In this document: piece by piece, positions 54,468 to 63,126 of the stretch
Position numbering within the stretch: position 1 is the first letter of the stretch
How the letters are laid out: every line of letters starts with the position of its first letter
Origin: Asanoa iriomotensis
GTDB lineage: Bacteria; Actinomycetota; Actinomycetes; Mycobacteriales; Micromonosporaceae
Direction: 5' to 3'
DNA length: 64,000 nt
Assembly (NCBI RefSeq): GCF_016862515.1
Contig: NZ_BONC01000004.1
Location: 1-64,000 of the forward strand
Notes under the pieces: generated by a model
Seen by the model: the letters and a program-made list of their open reading frames with translations, nothing else
Database searches by the model: none
Told to the model about the DNA's origin: nothing
Translations under genes and position numbers: made by a program

Positions 54468-55350
54468 CCGACCACAGCTCGTCGATCTCGGCCCGGTTGG
54501 GCAGCGCGGTCGAGGCGCCGAGCCGGCGGGCGCAGGCGGCACCGGCGGCGCACGCCCAGCCGACCGCCTCGACGATCTCGCGGCCCTCGGCCCACGCCAC
54601 GGCCAGCGCGCCGGTGAACGCGTCGCCGGCCGCGGTCGAGTCGACCGTCTCCACCCGGACGCCCGGCACCCGCACGGACGTGCCGGACCGGTCGACGTAC
54701 CAGGCGCCTTCCGCGCCCAGCGTCTGCACCGCCCGCGGCACCGAGGCCAGCAGCGGCTCGGGCCGGCTCTCCCCGCTGATCGCGAGCGCCTCGGTCTGGT
54801 TGACCACGAGCAGGTCGACGGCGTCGAGCAGCTCGGCTGGCAGGGCGCGGGCCGGCGCCGCGTTCAGCACCACCCGGGTGCCGGCTTCGCGTGCCGCCCG
54901 CGCGGCCGCGGTCACCGTCTCGACCGGGATCTCCAACTGCGCGACCAGCACGTCGGCGGAAGCGATCGCCGCCAGCTCCGGCCCGGTCAGGTCCGTGAAG
55001 GCGCCGTTGGCGCCCGGCGTCACCACGATCGTGTTCTCGCCGGCGGCGTCCACGGTGATCAGTGCGACGCCGGACGCGCCGTAGACCACGCGCAGCAGTC
55101 CGGTGTCGACACCGGCCGCGTCGATCCGGGCCTTGAGCGTCACGCCGAACGCGTCGGAGCCGATCGCCCCGAGGAGACTGGTCGCCGCACCCGCGCGTAC
55201 CGCCGCGATCGCCTGGTTGGCGCCCTTGCCACCGGCGACCGTGACGAACTCGCCGCCGAGCACGGTCTCACCCGCCTGCGGCAGCGTGGTCGCCTTGGCG
55301 ACCAGATCCATGTTGGCGCTGCCGACGACCACGACCCGGGCCCGATCCAT
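54439..55350 (-). CDS. rbsK: Ribokinase-like PfkB-family sugar kinase
   Basis: Encodes 303 aa. PfkB signatures are present: VTVAGGKGANQAIAAVRAGA near residue 38 and VDSTAAGDAFTGALAVAWAEG near 250, the latter with the catalytic Asp. NANMDLVAK-like start (GSANMDLVAKATTLPQAGETVLGG) is typical of ribokinase. It would phosphorylate ribose at O5 using ATP. The ATG has TAGAAT 8 nt upstream and is probably leaderless. No ribose transporter is nearby, so the exact sugar is uncertain. Confidence 0.88.
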   Translation of the reverse strand: MDRARVVVVGSANMDLVAKATTLPQAGETVLGGEFVTVAGGKGANQAIAAVRAGAATSLLGAIGSDAFGVTLKARIDAAGVDTGLLRVVYGASGVALITVDAAGENTIVVTPGANGAFTDLTGPELAAIASADVLVAQLEIPVETVTAAARAAREAGTRVVLNAAPARALPAELLDAVDLLVVNQTEALAISGESRPEPLLASVPRAVQTLGAEGAWYVDRSGTSVRVPGVRVETVDSTAAGDAFTGALAVAWAEGREIVEAVGWACAAGAACARRLGASTALPNRAEIDELWSVSRGPGPGA

Positions 55351-55389
55351 AGTCGGCGATTCTAGGGCTCGTCTGGCAGGCTGCTTCTC

Positions 55390-56361
55390 ATGGACAATCC
55401 ACCGATCGGGGTCATGTTCCGCTGCGACAGCCCGCCGGAGAACCTGCCCGCGTACGCCCAGCTCGCCGAGCGGCTCGGCTACGACGAGCTGTGGGTCGTC
55501 GAGGACTGCTTCTTCACGGGCGCGGTGTCGGCGGCCGCGGTGGCCGCGGCGAGCACCGAGTCGCTGAAGATCGGCATCGGCATCCTGCCGGCGGCGTTCC
55601 GGAACCCGGCGCTGGCCGCGATGGAGCTGTCCAACCTGGCACGCCTGTTCCCCGGCCGGATCCTGCCGGGCTTCGGGCACGGCGTGCCGGCCTGGGTCCG
55701 CCAGGTCGGCGCACACCACCCCTCGCCGCTGGCCGTGCTGGAGGAGACGGTCGCCGTCGTCCGCGCGCTGCTGCACGGCGAGAAGGTGACGATGCACGGC
55801 CGGCACGTCGACCTCGACGGCGTCCAACTGGCATTCCCGCCGGCCGAGCCGCCGCTGCTGTCGGCCGGCGTGCGCAACGAGAAGTCGCTGCGCCTGGCCG
55901 GGCGGGTCGCCGACGGCACGATCCTGGCCGAGGGCGCGGCTCCGGCCTACATCTCCTGGGCCCGCGAGCGGATCGACGAGGGCCGGGCCGAGGCCGGGCG
56001 CGAGGATCCACATCGGGTCACCGTGTACGCGCACCTCGACTTCGACGACGACCCGCGCAGCGCCCGGGCCGAGCTAGCCGCGCAGTTCAGCGCGCCGGTG
56101 CAGCCGTCGGACCCGGCCGACGCCGAGAAGCTGGCCGGGCTGGTCGCGGACGCCGACGGTGACCTCGCGGCGTTGGCCGACGCGCTGCCCGACGAGATCG
56201 TCGACAAGTACGCGATCGTCGGCGACGGCGAGAGTTGCGGCGCCGCGGTGCGGCGGCTGGCCGCGGCGGGCGCCGACGCGGTGGTCTTCGTGCCGCCGCG
56301 CGATCCGGACCTCTCGGTCGCACACCTGACGCTGGCCGCCGAAGCCCTCCTCGGCGGGTGA
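55390..56361 (+). CDS. LLM-class (probably F420-dependent) oxidoreductase
   Basis: Encodes 323 aa with a luciferase-like barrel: YAQLAERLGYDELWVVEDCFFTG near residue 22, IGIGILPAAFRNPALAAMEL near 62, and FGHGVPAWVRQVGAHHPSPLAVLEET near 96. In actinomycetes most such enzymes use F420 rather than FMN. It would reduce or oxidise a small molecule by hydride transfer. It is divergent from ribokinase with 39 bp between. Confidence 0.87.
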   Translation: MDNPPIGVMFRCDSPPENLPAYAQLAERLGYDELWVVEDCFFTGAVSAAAVAAASTESLKIGIGILPAAFRNPALAAMELSNLARLFPGRILPGFGHGVPAWVRQVGAHHPSPLAVLEETVAVVRALLHGEKVTMHGRHVDLDGVQLAFPPAEPPLLSAGVRNEKSLRLAGRVADGTILAEGAAPAYISWARERIDEGRAEAGREDPHRVTVYAHLDFDDDPRSARAELAAQFSAPVQPSDPADAEKLAGLVADADGDLAALADALPDEIVDKYAIVGDGESCGAAVRRLAAAGADAVVFVPPRDPDLSVAHLTLAAEALLGG

Positions 56362-56449
56362 CCGGTGCGGCGCTCCGGGGCGGGTGACCGCCGTCGCCGG
56401 GCCGCGGGGCGCAACCCGTGGCCCGCGGCCTGCGTGGTTTGATGACCGC

Positions 56450-57250
56450 GTGCCGACCAACATGATCGACGACGCGGTGCTCGCCTTCGACGGGATCGGT
56501 GTCACGCGCAACCGCAACCAGCTGTTGCGGGACGTCGCGTGGACGGTCTACCCGGACGAGCGCTGGGTGATGCTCGGCCCCAACGGTGCCGGCAAGACCA
56601 CCCTGCTGTCGATCGCGGCCGGCCAGCTCCACCCGACCACCGGCACCGCGATCGTGCTCGGCGAGAAGATCGGCCGCACCGACGTGTGGGAGCTGCGCAC
56701 CCGGATCGGCATCACCACCGCCAAGCTCGCCGAGCGGATCCCCGGTGAGGAGCGGGTGCTGGACGCCGTGGTCACTGCCGCCTGGTCGGTCGTCGGCCGC
56801 TGGCGCGAGCAGTACGACCCGCTGGACGAGGCCCGCGCCCGCGGCCTGCTCGAGCAGCTCGGCGTCGCCGGCCTGGCCGACCGCACGTACGGGACGCTCT
56901 CCGAGGGCGAGCGCAAGCGGGTGCAGATCTCCCGCGCGCTGATGACCGACCCGGAGCTGCTGCTGCTCGACGAGCCGGCCGCCGGGCTCGACCTGGGCGG
57001 CCGCGAGGACCTGCTCAAGCGGCTCACCGCGCTGGCCGCGGACGAGGACGCTCCGGCGCTCGTGCTGGTCACCCACCACGTCGAGGAGATTCCGCCAGGC
57101 TTCACCCACGCGATGCTGCTGCGCGAGGGCGCGATCGTCGCGCAGGGCCCGGTCGAGCGGACGATCACCGCCGAGCACCTGTCACAGACGTTCGGCCAGC
57201 CACTCGTGGTCGAGCACAACGCGGGTCGTTACACCGCACGCGCCGCATAA
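56450..57250 (+). CDS. ABC transporter ATP-binding protein
   Basis: Encodes 266 aa. Walker A LGPNGAGKTTLLS near residue 43, signature LSEGERKRVQIS near 151, and Walker B LLLLDEPAAGLD near 172 are intact, followed by the switch His region LVTHHVEEI. The layout resembles the soluble ABC ATPases of the ModF/YheS-like type. No permease gene adjoins, so the partner is elsewhere or the protein is non-transport. The GTG at 56450 has TTTGAT 6 nt upstream; an ATG at 56462 is the alternative. Confidence 0.9.
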   Translation: MPTNMIDDAVLAFDGIGVTRNRNQLLRDVAWTVYPDERWVMLGPNGAGKTTLLSIAAGQLHPTTGTAIVLGEKIGRTDVWELRTRIGITTAKLAERIPGEERVLDAVVTAAWSVVGRWREQYDPLDEARARGLLEQLGVAGLADRTYGTLSEGERKRVQISRALMTDPELLLLDEPAAGLDLGGREDLLKRLTALAADEDAPALVLVTHHVEEIPPGFTHAMLLREGAIVAQGPVERTITAEHLSQTFGQPLVVEHNAGRYTARAA

Positions 57251-57256
57251 GCCCCG

Positions 57257-57289
57257 TCTTCACCGGATTCTCAGGGAACGTCCAGGAAA
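57257..57289 (+). promoter_or_regulatory. Three tandem 11-nt units upstream of the ApbE-like gene
   Basis: TCTTCACCGGA, TTCTCAGGGAA and CGTCCAGGAAA follow one another with an exact 11-nt period; each has CA at the fifth and sixth position and a purine-rich end. One helical turn per unit is the arrangement bound by OmpR/PhoB-type response regulators. The ApbE-like ATG is 41 nt downstream. Confidence 0.5.
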
Positions 57290-57329
57290 GCGCGCTAAGC
57301 CTGAGAGATCCGTCACGCGGGGGGCAGCG

Positions 57330-58457
57330 ATGGTATTCACGGGTGTTCTTGTGGTGGCGCTTGTGGCCAGTGTCTTCGGCAGCTCCGGCCGGCGCCAGGT
57401 GCCCGAGTCGGGGTCCGCGCGCGGTTCCGGGCAGGGCCCCCCGCCCGGGGCCGCGCCTCCGGAAGGTCCGCCCCCGCCACCGCCCGCGTTCACGCAGTGG
57501 CCGATGCTCGCCGTCGCGGGCCCCGAACCATCCACTGTGGCCACCACGGGGTGGACCCTGTGGGACGAGCCCGTCCGGGTCTCGGTGACCGACGCCGGCA
57601 CGCTCGACCGGGCGGCCGAGCTGGTCCGTGGCGAGCTCGACGCGATCGACGTGGCCGCGAGCCGGCTGCGGCCCGACTCCGAGCTGGCCACGGCGGGCGA
57701 CGGCAGCGAGGTCAGCCCGCTGCTGGCCGAGCTGGTCGCGGTCGCGCTGTCGGCCGCCCGGGAGACCGAGGGCGACGTCGACCCGGCGATCGGCGCGATG
57801 CTCACGAGCCTCGGCAACGACCCGGACTTCGGCGGACTCGTGACCACCGGCTCGACCCGGCACGTCGACGTCGGCCAGCTCGCGGTCTACCGGCCGCCGA
57901 GGTGGGAAGAGGTGCGCCTCGACGGCTACCGGCTCACGATCCCGGAGGGCGTCACGCTCGACCTGTCCGTGACCATGCGCGCGCGGGCCGTGGACCGGTG
58001 CGCCGCGCTGGTCGCCGCGACGTTGGACGTCGGCGTGCTGGTCTCGATCGGCGGCGACGTCGCGACCGCCGGCCCCGCACCACGCACCGGCTGGCCGCTG
58101 GAGGTCCGCGACGGGCCGGTCGACCCGGCCGCGCTGGTCGCGCTGCCTGGCGGCGCGGCCGTGTCCACCGCGAGCAGCCATCACCGGCGGCACTGGGACA
58201 CGTCCGAAGAACTGCTGCACCAGATCTCCGATCCGGAGACCGGATACGCACCGCAGCACGCCTGGCGCACGGCCTCGGTGGCCGCGTTCTCCGCCCTGCG
58301 CGCCACCGCGGTCGCCAACGCGAGCCTCGCCCGCGGCGTGCTGGCGCCGTCGTGGCTGCAGGCGCTCGGCGCACCCGCCCGGCTGGTCGGCGGCGAGGAC
58401 CGCGCGCTGCGCTTCTTCGGCACGTGGCCCACCAAGGCCGATCGGCAGCAGGACTAG
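57330..58457 (+). CDS. Degenerate ApbE-type (FAD:protein FMN transferase) protein
   Basis: Encodes 375 aa: an N-terminal hydrophobic segment (MVFTGVLVVALVASVFG), a Pro/Gly-rich linker to about residue 55, then an ApbE-like fold. The central motif LDLGGIAKGYAVD of active enzymes reads LDLSVTMRARAVD here, so the Gly-Gly and Lys of the FAD site are gone. Later motifs persist: VLVSIGGDVATAGPAP and the TASSHHRRHWDTSEELLHQI stretch. Flavin transfer is therefore doubtful; a binding or scaffolding role is possible. A three-unit direct repeat precedes the gene. Confidence 0.8.
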   Translation: MVFTGVLVVALVASVFGSSGRRQVPESGSARGSGQGPPPGAAPPEGPPPPPPAFTQWPMLAVAGPEPSTVATTGWTLWDEPVRVSVTDAGTLDRAAELVRGELDAIDVAASRLRPDSELATAGDGSEVSPLLAELVAVALSAARETEGDVDPAIGAMLTSLGNDPDFGGLVTTGSTRHVDVGQLAVYRPPRWEEVRLDGYRLTIPEGVTLDLSVTMRARAVDRCAALVAATLDVGVLVSIGGDVATAGPAPRTGWPLEVRDGPVDPAALVALPGGAAVSTASSHHRRHWDTSEELLHQISDPETGYAPQHAWRTASVAAFSALRATAVANASLARGVLAPSWLQALGAPARLVGGEDRALRFFGTWPTKADRQQD

Positions 58458-58491
58458 CTTCCGCACGGCGCCGCGTGTGACGATCGGCGCC

Positions 58492-59829
58492 GTGTCTGTT
58501 TCCCGGCGTACGGTCCTGGGCGGTGGCTTGGCGGCCGCCGTCGGCGCGTTGACCGCTGCCTGCGCGGACCCCGCGACGCCGGAATGGGCGCAGTCGGGCG
58601 GTGGGCTCGAGACACCCGGCGCCGGCCGGGCCGGTCTGGGCAAACAGGGTTCCACGCCGGCACCGTCGGCCAAGCCGAGCGCGACGACGGCCGCGCCCAA
58701 GCCGACCGACACGCGGATGAGCGCGGCGCTGACCAGGTTCCTCGCGCCGACCAAGGAGAACCCGGACCATCCCACGTACGCCGGCGCGGTCGCCCTGGTC
58801 ACCGTCGGCGGCAAGGTGCAAACCGAGGTCGCGGTCGGTGACGCGCTACGCTACAAGGCCGGCCCGGTCGAGTTGGCGCCCGCGCAGCGGGTGAAGACGC
58901 GCACCGACTCGATCTTCGACCTGGCCTCCGTCACCAAGGTCTACACCTCGATCCTGCTGCTCCAGCAGGTCGACAAGGGCAAGGTCGACCTGGCCGCGCC
59001 GGTCGCCGACTACCTGCCGGGCTTCACCGGCACCGGCAAGGCCGCCGTGACGGTCGAGATGCTGCTGACGCACACCAGCGGCCTGCCCGTCGGCGCCAAG
59101 GTGACCGGCCTGTCGTCCAACGCCGCCCGGCGCTCGGCCGTGCTGGCGACGCCGCTGGTCTCCGGTGCGGTGCCGGGCAAGACGTTCCGGTACTCCAGCG
59201 TCGGCCTGATGGTGGCCGCGTTCCTGGTCGAGCAAATGACCGGGCAGACCCTCGACGCCGCGCTGAAAACGCAGCTCACCGGGCCGCTCGGGCTGCGGGA
59301 CACGGGCTTCAAACCGCTGACCTGGCTGAGCAGGGCCGACCAGGCGGCGCGCCTGGTGGCCACGGACGCGCGCACGTCGCGGGGGCTGCTGCGCGGCACC
59401 GTCCACGACGACGTCGCCAACATCATGGGCGGCGTCGCCGGCTCCGCGGGGGTCTTCAGCACGGCCGCCGACCTCGCGGTCATCGGCAACATGCTGCTCA
59501 ACGGGGGTACGCACGGCGGCAAGCGGATCCTGTCCGCGAACATCGTGAAGCGGATGCTGACCAACGCCAACAAGGGCAAGCCGGCGATCGACCCGGAGCG
59601 CCCGTTCCGCACCGCCGACCACGGCCTGGGCGTGGTGCTCAACCAGCCGTGGTTCATGGGCCGCCTGTCGGGCTCGCGGACGTTCGGGCACACCGGCTTC
59701 ACCGGCACCTCGCTGCTGGTGAACCCCGACAAGAAGCTGGTGCTCGTGCTGCTGACCAACCGGGCCCACCCCAACTGGAGTTGGGCGAATCCGGACCCGG
59801 CCCGGGTGGCGGCCGCCAACGCCGTATGA
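58492..59829 (+). CDS. Tat-exported lipoprotein, beta-lactamase-fold serine hydrolase
   Basis: Encodes about 445 aa. The start MSVSRRTVLGGGLAAAVGALTAAC has a Tat twin-arginine motif and a lipobox (LTAAC) with the lipidated Cys at residue 24. After a Pro/Ala linker the class C beta-lactamase/EstB-like domain has the nucleophile motif SVTKVY near 145, YSS (the YxN position) and HTGF near the end. It should act on the outer face of the membrane as an esterase or peptidase. The GTG at 58492 is preferred to that at 58477. It overlaps the EamA gene by 4 nt. Confidence 0.88.
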   Translation: MSVSRRTVLGGGLAAAVGALTAACADPATPEWAQSGGGLETPGAGRAGLGKQGSTPAPSAKPSATTAAPKPTDTRMSAALTRFLAPTKENPDHPTYAGAVALVTVGGKVQTEVAVGDALRYKAGPVELAPAQRVKTRTDSIFDLASVTKVYTSILLLQQVDKGKVDLAAPVADYLPGFTGTGKAAVTVEMLLTHTSGLPVGAKVTGLSSNAARRSAVLATPLVSGAVPGKTFRYSSVGLMVAAFLVEQMTGQTLDAALKTQLTGPLGLRDTGFKPLTWLSRADQAARLVATDARTSRGLLRGTVHDDVANIMGGVAGSAGVFSTAADLAVIGNMLLNGGTHGGKRILSANIVKRMLTNANKGKPAIDPERPFRTADHGLGVVLNQPWFMGRLSGSRTFGHTGFTGTSLLVNPDKKLVLVLLTNRAHPNWSWANPDPARVAAANAV

Positions 59830-60689
59830 GCCCGTGGGCCGGGCCCGCCGCGGTCGTGGCGGTGCTCGCGGCGGCGGTGCTCCACGCGTCCTGGAACGCG
59901 CTGGTCAAGGCCACGGGTGACCAGGTCGGCATCTTCGGCCGGTCCGGCCTGATCGGCCTGGCGATGTGCGCCGTGGGGATCTGGTTCGTCGACCCGCCGG
60001 CCGCCGGTGCCTGGGGCTGGCTGATCGCGTCCGTGGTGATCCACGTGGGCTACAACCTCGGCCTGCTGGCGGCCTACCGGCTCGGTGACTTCAACCAGAC
60101 GTACCCCCTCGCCCGCGGTCTGGGCCCGGTCGTGGTGGCGGTGGTCGCGGCGCTCGCCCTCGACGAGCCGCTCTCGCCGCTGCCGGCGGTCGGCGTGCTG
60201 GTCATCGCCGGCGCGATCGGTGTGCTCGGGCTGACACCGTGGCGCAAGGTGAAGGCCAACCGCCCCGCGGTGCTGGCCGCGATCTTCACGGGCGTGACCA
60301 TCGCGAGCTACACGCTGGTCGACGGCGTCGGCGTGCGGAGCAGCGGGAGCGCTGCCGGCTACACCCTGTGGCTGCTCGGCCTGCAGAGCGCGGTGACCGC
60401 CGTGCTGGCGCTCGGGTTGCGCCGCGACACCCGGTTGCTGGCGGCCGGCGGCCGCGCCTGGTCAGCGGCGGCCGCCGTCGCCGTGCTGTCCACGTTGGCC
60501 TACGGCCTGGTGCTCTGGGCGCAGACCCGGGGCGCGCTGGCCGCGGTGGCCGCGCTGCGCGAGAGCAGCGTGGTGGTCGCGGCCGTGATCGGCATGCTGG
60601 CCTTCAAGGAGCCGATGGGCCGGGTACGCATCGCCGCCAGCATCGCCGTCGCTCTCGGCGTCGCCCTGCTCGCCGTGCCGGCGGCGTAA
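59826..60689 (+). CDS. EamA/DMT-family transporter
   Basis: Encodes 287 aa with about ten hydrophobic segments and two EamA repeats: AAVLHASWNALVKATGDQ in the first helix and a second repeat with LAAIFTGVTIASYTLVDGVGV near 145. EamA proteins export amino acids or other metabolites. The ATG overlaps the hydrolase stop (ATGA), so the two are co-translated. Substrate unknown. Confidence 0.88.
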   Translation: MSPWAGPAAVVAVLAAAVLHASWNALVKATGDQVGIFGRSGLIGLAMCAVGIWFVDPPAAGAWGWLIASVVIHVGYNLGLLAAYRLGDFNQTYPLARGLGPVVVAVVAALALDEPLSPLPAVGVLVIAGAIGVLGLTPWRKVKANRPAVLAAIFTGVTIASYTLVDGVGVRSSGSAAGYTLWLLGLQSAVTAVLALGLRRDTRLLAAGGRAWSAAAAVAVLSTLAYGLVLWAQTRGALAAVAALRESSVVVAAVIGMLAFKEPMGRVRIAASIAVALGVALLAVPAA

Positions 60690-60710
60690 GGAACGGTCCG
60701 TTGTTAACGC

Positions 60711-61454
60711 TTACTGACGCAGCGTGCGGATCAAGCCCAGCACGTCGCGGGTCACCGGGCGCAGGACCCGCAGCCTGGAGAGCCCGACCAGCCGGTCGAT
60801 CAGCGGGACCGCGCCGTCGATCAGCGCCCGGGTCTTCGCCTGGCCGGGTGAACGGTCGTGCACCCAGTAGAGGACGACACCGAGGTACGCGAGCCAGAGC
60901 AGCTCGGGCAGCTCGTCGCCGAGCTCGGGGTCGACCTTCGCCGTCGAGCCGGTCAGCGTGTCGCGGAACAGCGCGATCGACGCCTCGCGGGTCGGCGACG
61001 ACTCGGCCGAGAACGGGCTCAGCGGCGAGGTCGGCTCCGCGGCCGTCTTGAAGAACGTCGCCGCGAACTCGTGGGACGGCGCGAGCGTGTCGACGCCGGC
61101 GTGCAGCACGCCGCGCAGCCGGGCCGCGAACTCGGTCTCCCGGGCCAGGACGCCCGCGGCCCGGGCGCGGTGCTCGACGCCCGTCTCCGCGTAGAACTCC
61201 TGGATCAGGTGCTCTTTGGAGCTGAAGTAGTAGTACGCGTTGCCGACCGCGACGCCGGCCTCCTTGGCGATCCCCCGCATCGTGGTCTGCGCGTAGCCGC
61301 GCTCACGGAACAGCCGCAGCGCCGTGTCGAGGATGAGCTGCCGGGTCTGTTCGCCCCGAGCGGTCGCCGGCTCGCCGCCGGCGGCGCCACCGACCCCCGT
61401 TTGCTCGGTGGCACCGCCGGCGTCGGCGGATGGCGGAGCGGGTCGGTCGGTCAT
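60711..61454 (-). CDS. TetR-family regulator
   Basis: Encodes 247 aa. After a low-complexity N-terminus of about 35 residues the helix-turn-helix reads ILDTALRLFRERGYAQTTMRGIAKEAGVAVGNAYYYFSSKEHLI. The ligand domain is TetR_C_33-like. The ATG at 61454 has TACGGT 7 nt upstream and is probably leaderless. Two TCGAACACGTTCAA-type palindromes lie at its promoter, so it probably represses itself and possibly the divergent or downstream genes. Confidence 0.88.
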   Translation of the reverse strand: MTDRPAPPSADAGGATEQTGVGGAAGGEPATARGEQTRQLILDTALRLFRERGYAQTTMRGIAKEAGVAVGNAYYYFSSKEHLIQEFYAETGVEHRARAAGVLARETEFAARLRGVLHAGVDTLAPSHEFAATFFKTAAEPTSPLSPFSAESSPTREASIALFRDTLTGSTAKVDPELGDELPELLWLAYLGVVLYWVHDRSPGQAKTRALIDGAVPLIDRLVGLSRLRVLRPVTRDVLGLIRTLRQ

Positions 61455-61486
61455 CCGTCTCACCGTACCGAGTCCGCTCAGCCGTG

Positions 61487-61544
61487 TCGAACACGTTCAA
61501 CTTCTCTGCGACGCTGATCGTACGCGAAATTTGAACACGTTCAA
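61487..61544. promoter_or_regulatory. Twin TetR operators TTGAAC-AC-GTTCAA
   Basis: TTGAACACGTTCAA at 61531-61544 is a perfect 6-bp dyad around AC. A near copy, TCGAACACGTTCAA, lies at 61487-61500, 44 nt away centre to centre. The promoter-proximal copy covers the expected -35 of the tetR gene (-10 at 61462-61467). Confidence 0.8.
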
Positions 61545-62993
61545 TCAGCGCAGGCCGAGCACCGCCGCGGCCGCCCGTCCGTTGGCGTGACTGGCGCCGT
61601 ACGTGGTCACGAACGCCCGCACCCCGGCCGGCCGCCAGCTCGACGGCCAACCCATCTCGACCACGGTGACCTGGTGCCGCGCGGCCAGCGCCTCGATCAG
61701 CTCGGTCGCGTTGGCCAGCCGGTGCGCGTGCCGGGCGACGACCACGATCGGCCGGTCGCCGGCCCGCGCCAGCAAATCATCGGCGCCGGTGCTGGCGGCC
61801 ACCGCGCGGATCTGCTCGACGCCCTCGACGTGCGGCCGCAGGCCCCAGGGCACGCGCCCCTCGGCGATGCTCGACGTGGCGGCCAGCTCGACCACCAGCG
61901 GCACGCCGACGACGAGCGGGTCGCCCTCCACCCGGACGGCACGACGGGCGGCGTCGTAGCCCAGGCTCTCGGGCACCGGCTCCGTCGGCGCGGTCGGCAC
62001 CGTCCAGGCCGCGAGCGCCGCGGTGCGCTCCGCCGCCTCCTCGACCCGGGCCGCGTCGAGCCGGCCGTCCTTGATCGCCGCGACGATCTCGGCGGCGGAC
62101 TCCTCGACCAGCGCCGCGTCCACGTCGGCGCCGATGCAGAGCAGGTCGGCGCCGGCCGCCAGGGCCAGCGGCGCGGCCTGCGCGGTGCCGCCGGCGACCA
62201 CCGCGGCGCCCTTCATCTCCAGCGCGTCGGTGATCAGCACGCCGGAGAAGCCGAGCTCGCCGCGGAGCAGGTCGTGCATCGCCGCCCGGCTGAACGTGGC
62301 GGGCCCGTCGCCGGTCAGCTCCGGCACGCGGATGTGTGCGGTCATCACGGCCTTGGTGCCGGCCTGCACCGCGGCGGCGAACGGCGGCAGGTCGCGCTCC
62401 CGCAGCAGCGCCAGCGGAACGTCCACAGTGGGCAGCTCGAGGTGCGAGTCGGCGACCGTCGCGCCGTGGCCCGGGAAGTGCTTGGCGCAGGCCGCGACCC
62501 GGCTCTCCTGCAGGCCCTCGACGGCGGCACCGGTGTGCGCGGCCACCCGCGCGGTGTCGGCGCCGAACGAGCGCGTGCCGATGATGGGGTTGTCGTCAGC
62601 GGTGTTGACGTCCACGGTGGGCGCGAGGTCGACGGTCACGCCGACCTCTGCCAGTTCCGCGCCGATCGCCCGGTAGACCGCGCGGGTCACCTCGACGTCG
62701 TCGAGAGCGCCGAGCGCGGCGTTGCCCGGGTACGGGCTGCCGGTGTGGTGCGCCAACCGGGTGACGTCGCCACCCTCCTCGTCGATCGCGACGATCACCG
62801 CGGGGTTGGCCGCCCGCAGCGCGGCGGTGCTGGCCGCCACCTGGTCGCGGTCGACGATGTTGAAGCCGAACAGCGTGTAGCCGGCGAGTCCTTCGGCGGC
62901 CAGGTCGACCGCCCAGGGCGGCGGGGTGCTGCCGGGGTAGGCGGCGAGCAACGTGCGCAGGGCAAGCCGGCGCAGAGCGGGATCAATCGCCAT
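61545..62993 (-). CDS. nagZ: Beta-N-acetylhexosaminidase, glycoside hydrolase family 3
   Basis: Encodes 482 aa. GH3 NagZ marks: VAIDEEGGDVTRL near residue 68, the His-Asp dyad motif KHFPGHGATVADSH near 170 and nucleophile Asp in LITDALEMKGA near 258. A C-terminal domain of about 120 residues follows, as in Gram-positive NagZ. It removes GlcNAc from cell-wall fragments for recycling. No signal peptide is visible, so a cytoplasmic enzyme. The ROK regulator diverges upstream and may control it. Confidence 0.92.
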   Translation of the reverse strand: MAIDPALRRLALRTLLAAYPGSTPPPWAVDLAAEGLAGYTLFGFNIVDRDQVAASTAALRAANPAVIVAIDEEGGDVTRLAHHTGSPYPGNAALGALDDVEVTRAVYRAIGAELAEVGVTVDLAPTVDVNTADDNPIIGTRSFGADTARVAAHTGAAVEGLQESRVAACAKHFPGHGATVADSHLELPTVDVPLALLRERDLPPFAAAVQAGTKAVMTAHIRVPELTGDGPATFSRAAMHDLLRGELGFSGVLITDALEMKGAAVVAGGTAQAAPLALAAGADLLCIGADVDAALVEESAAEIVAAIKDGRLDAARVEEAAERTAALAAWTVPTAPTEPVPESLGYDAARRAVRVEGDPLVVGVPLVVELAATSSIAEGRVPWGLRPHVEGVEQIRAVAASTGADDLLARAGDRPIVVVARHAHRLANATELIEALAARHQVTVVEMGWPSSWRPAGVRAFVTTYGASHANGRAAAAVLGLR

Positions 62994-63083
62994 CGGTTCT
63001 CACCCTCTTGTGACTCGCACCTGCCGGGTCGTGTGATCGTCGCACCATTCGCTTCCCAGTACGCTACGCCTACTCGTAAGGCG

Positions 63084-63097
63084 ACTAATGTATTAGT
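63084..63097. promoter_or_regulatory. Palindrome between nagZ and the ROK gene, probable ROK operator
   Basis: ACTAAT and ATTAGT form a perfect 6-bp dyad around GT in a locally AT-rich segment. An outer TAAGG (63077-63081) and CCTTA (63105-63109) extend the symmetry. It lies between the divergent nagZ and ROK genes, 30 nt before the ROK ATG. Confidence 0.7.
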
Positions 63098-63126
63098 AAA
63101 GATTCCTTATTGCTAGAGGATGTCGC

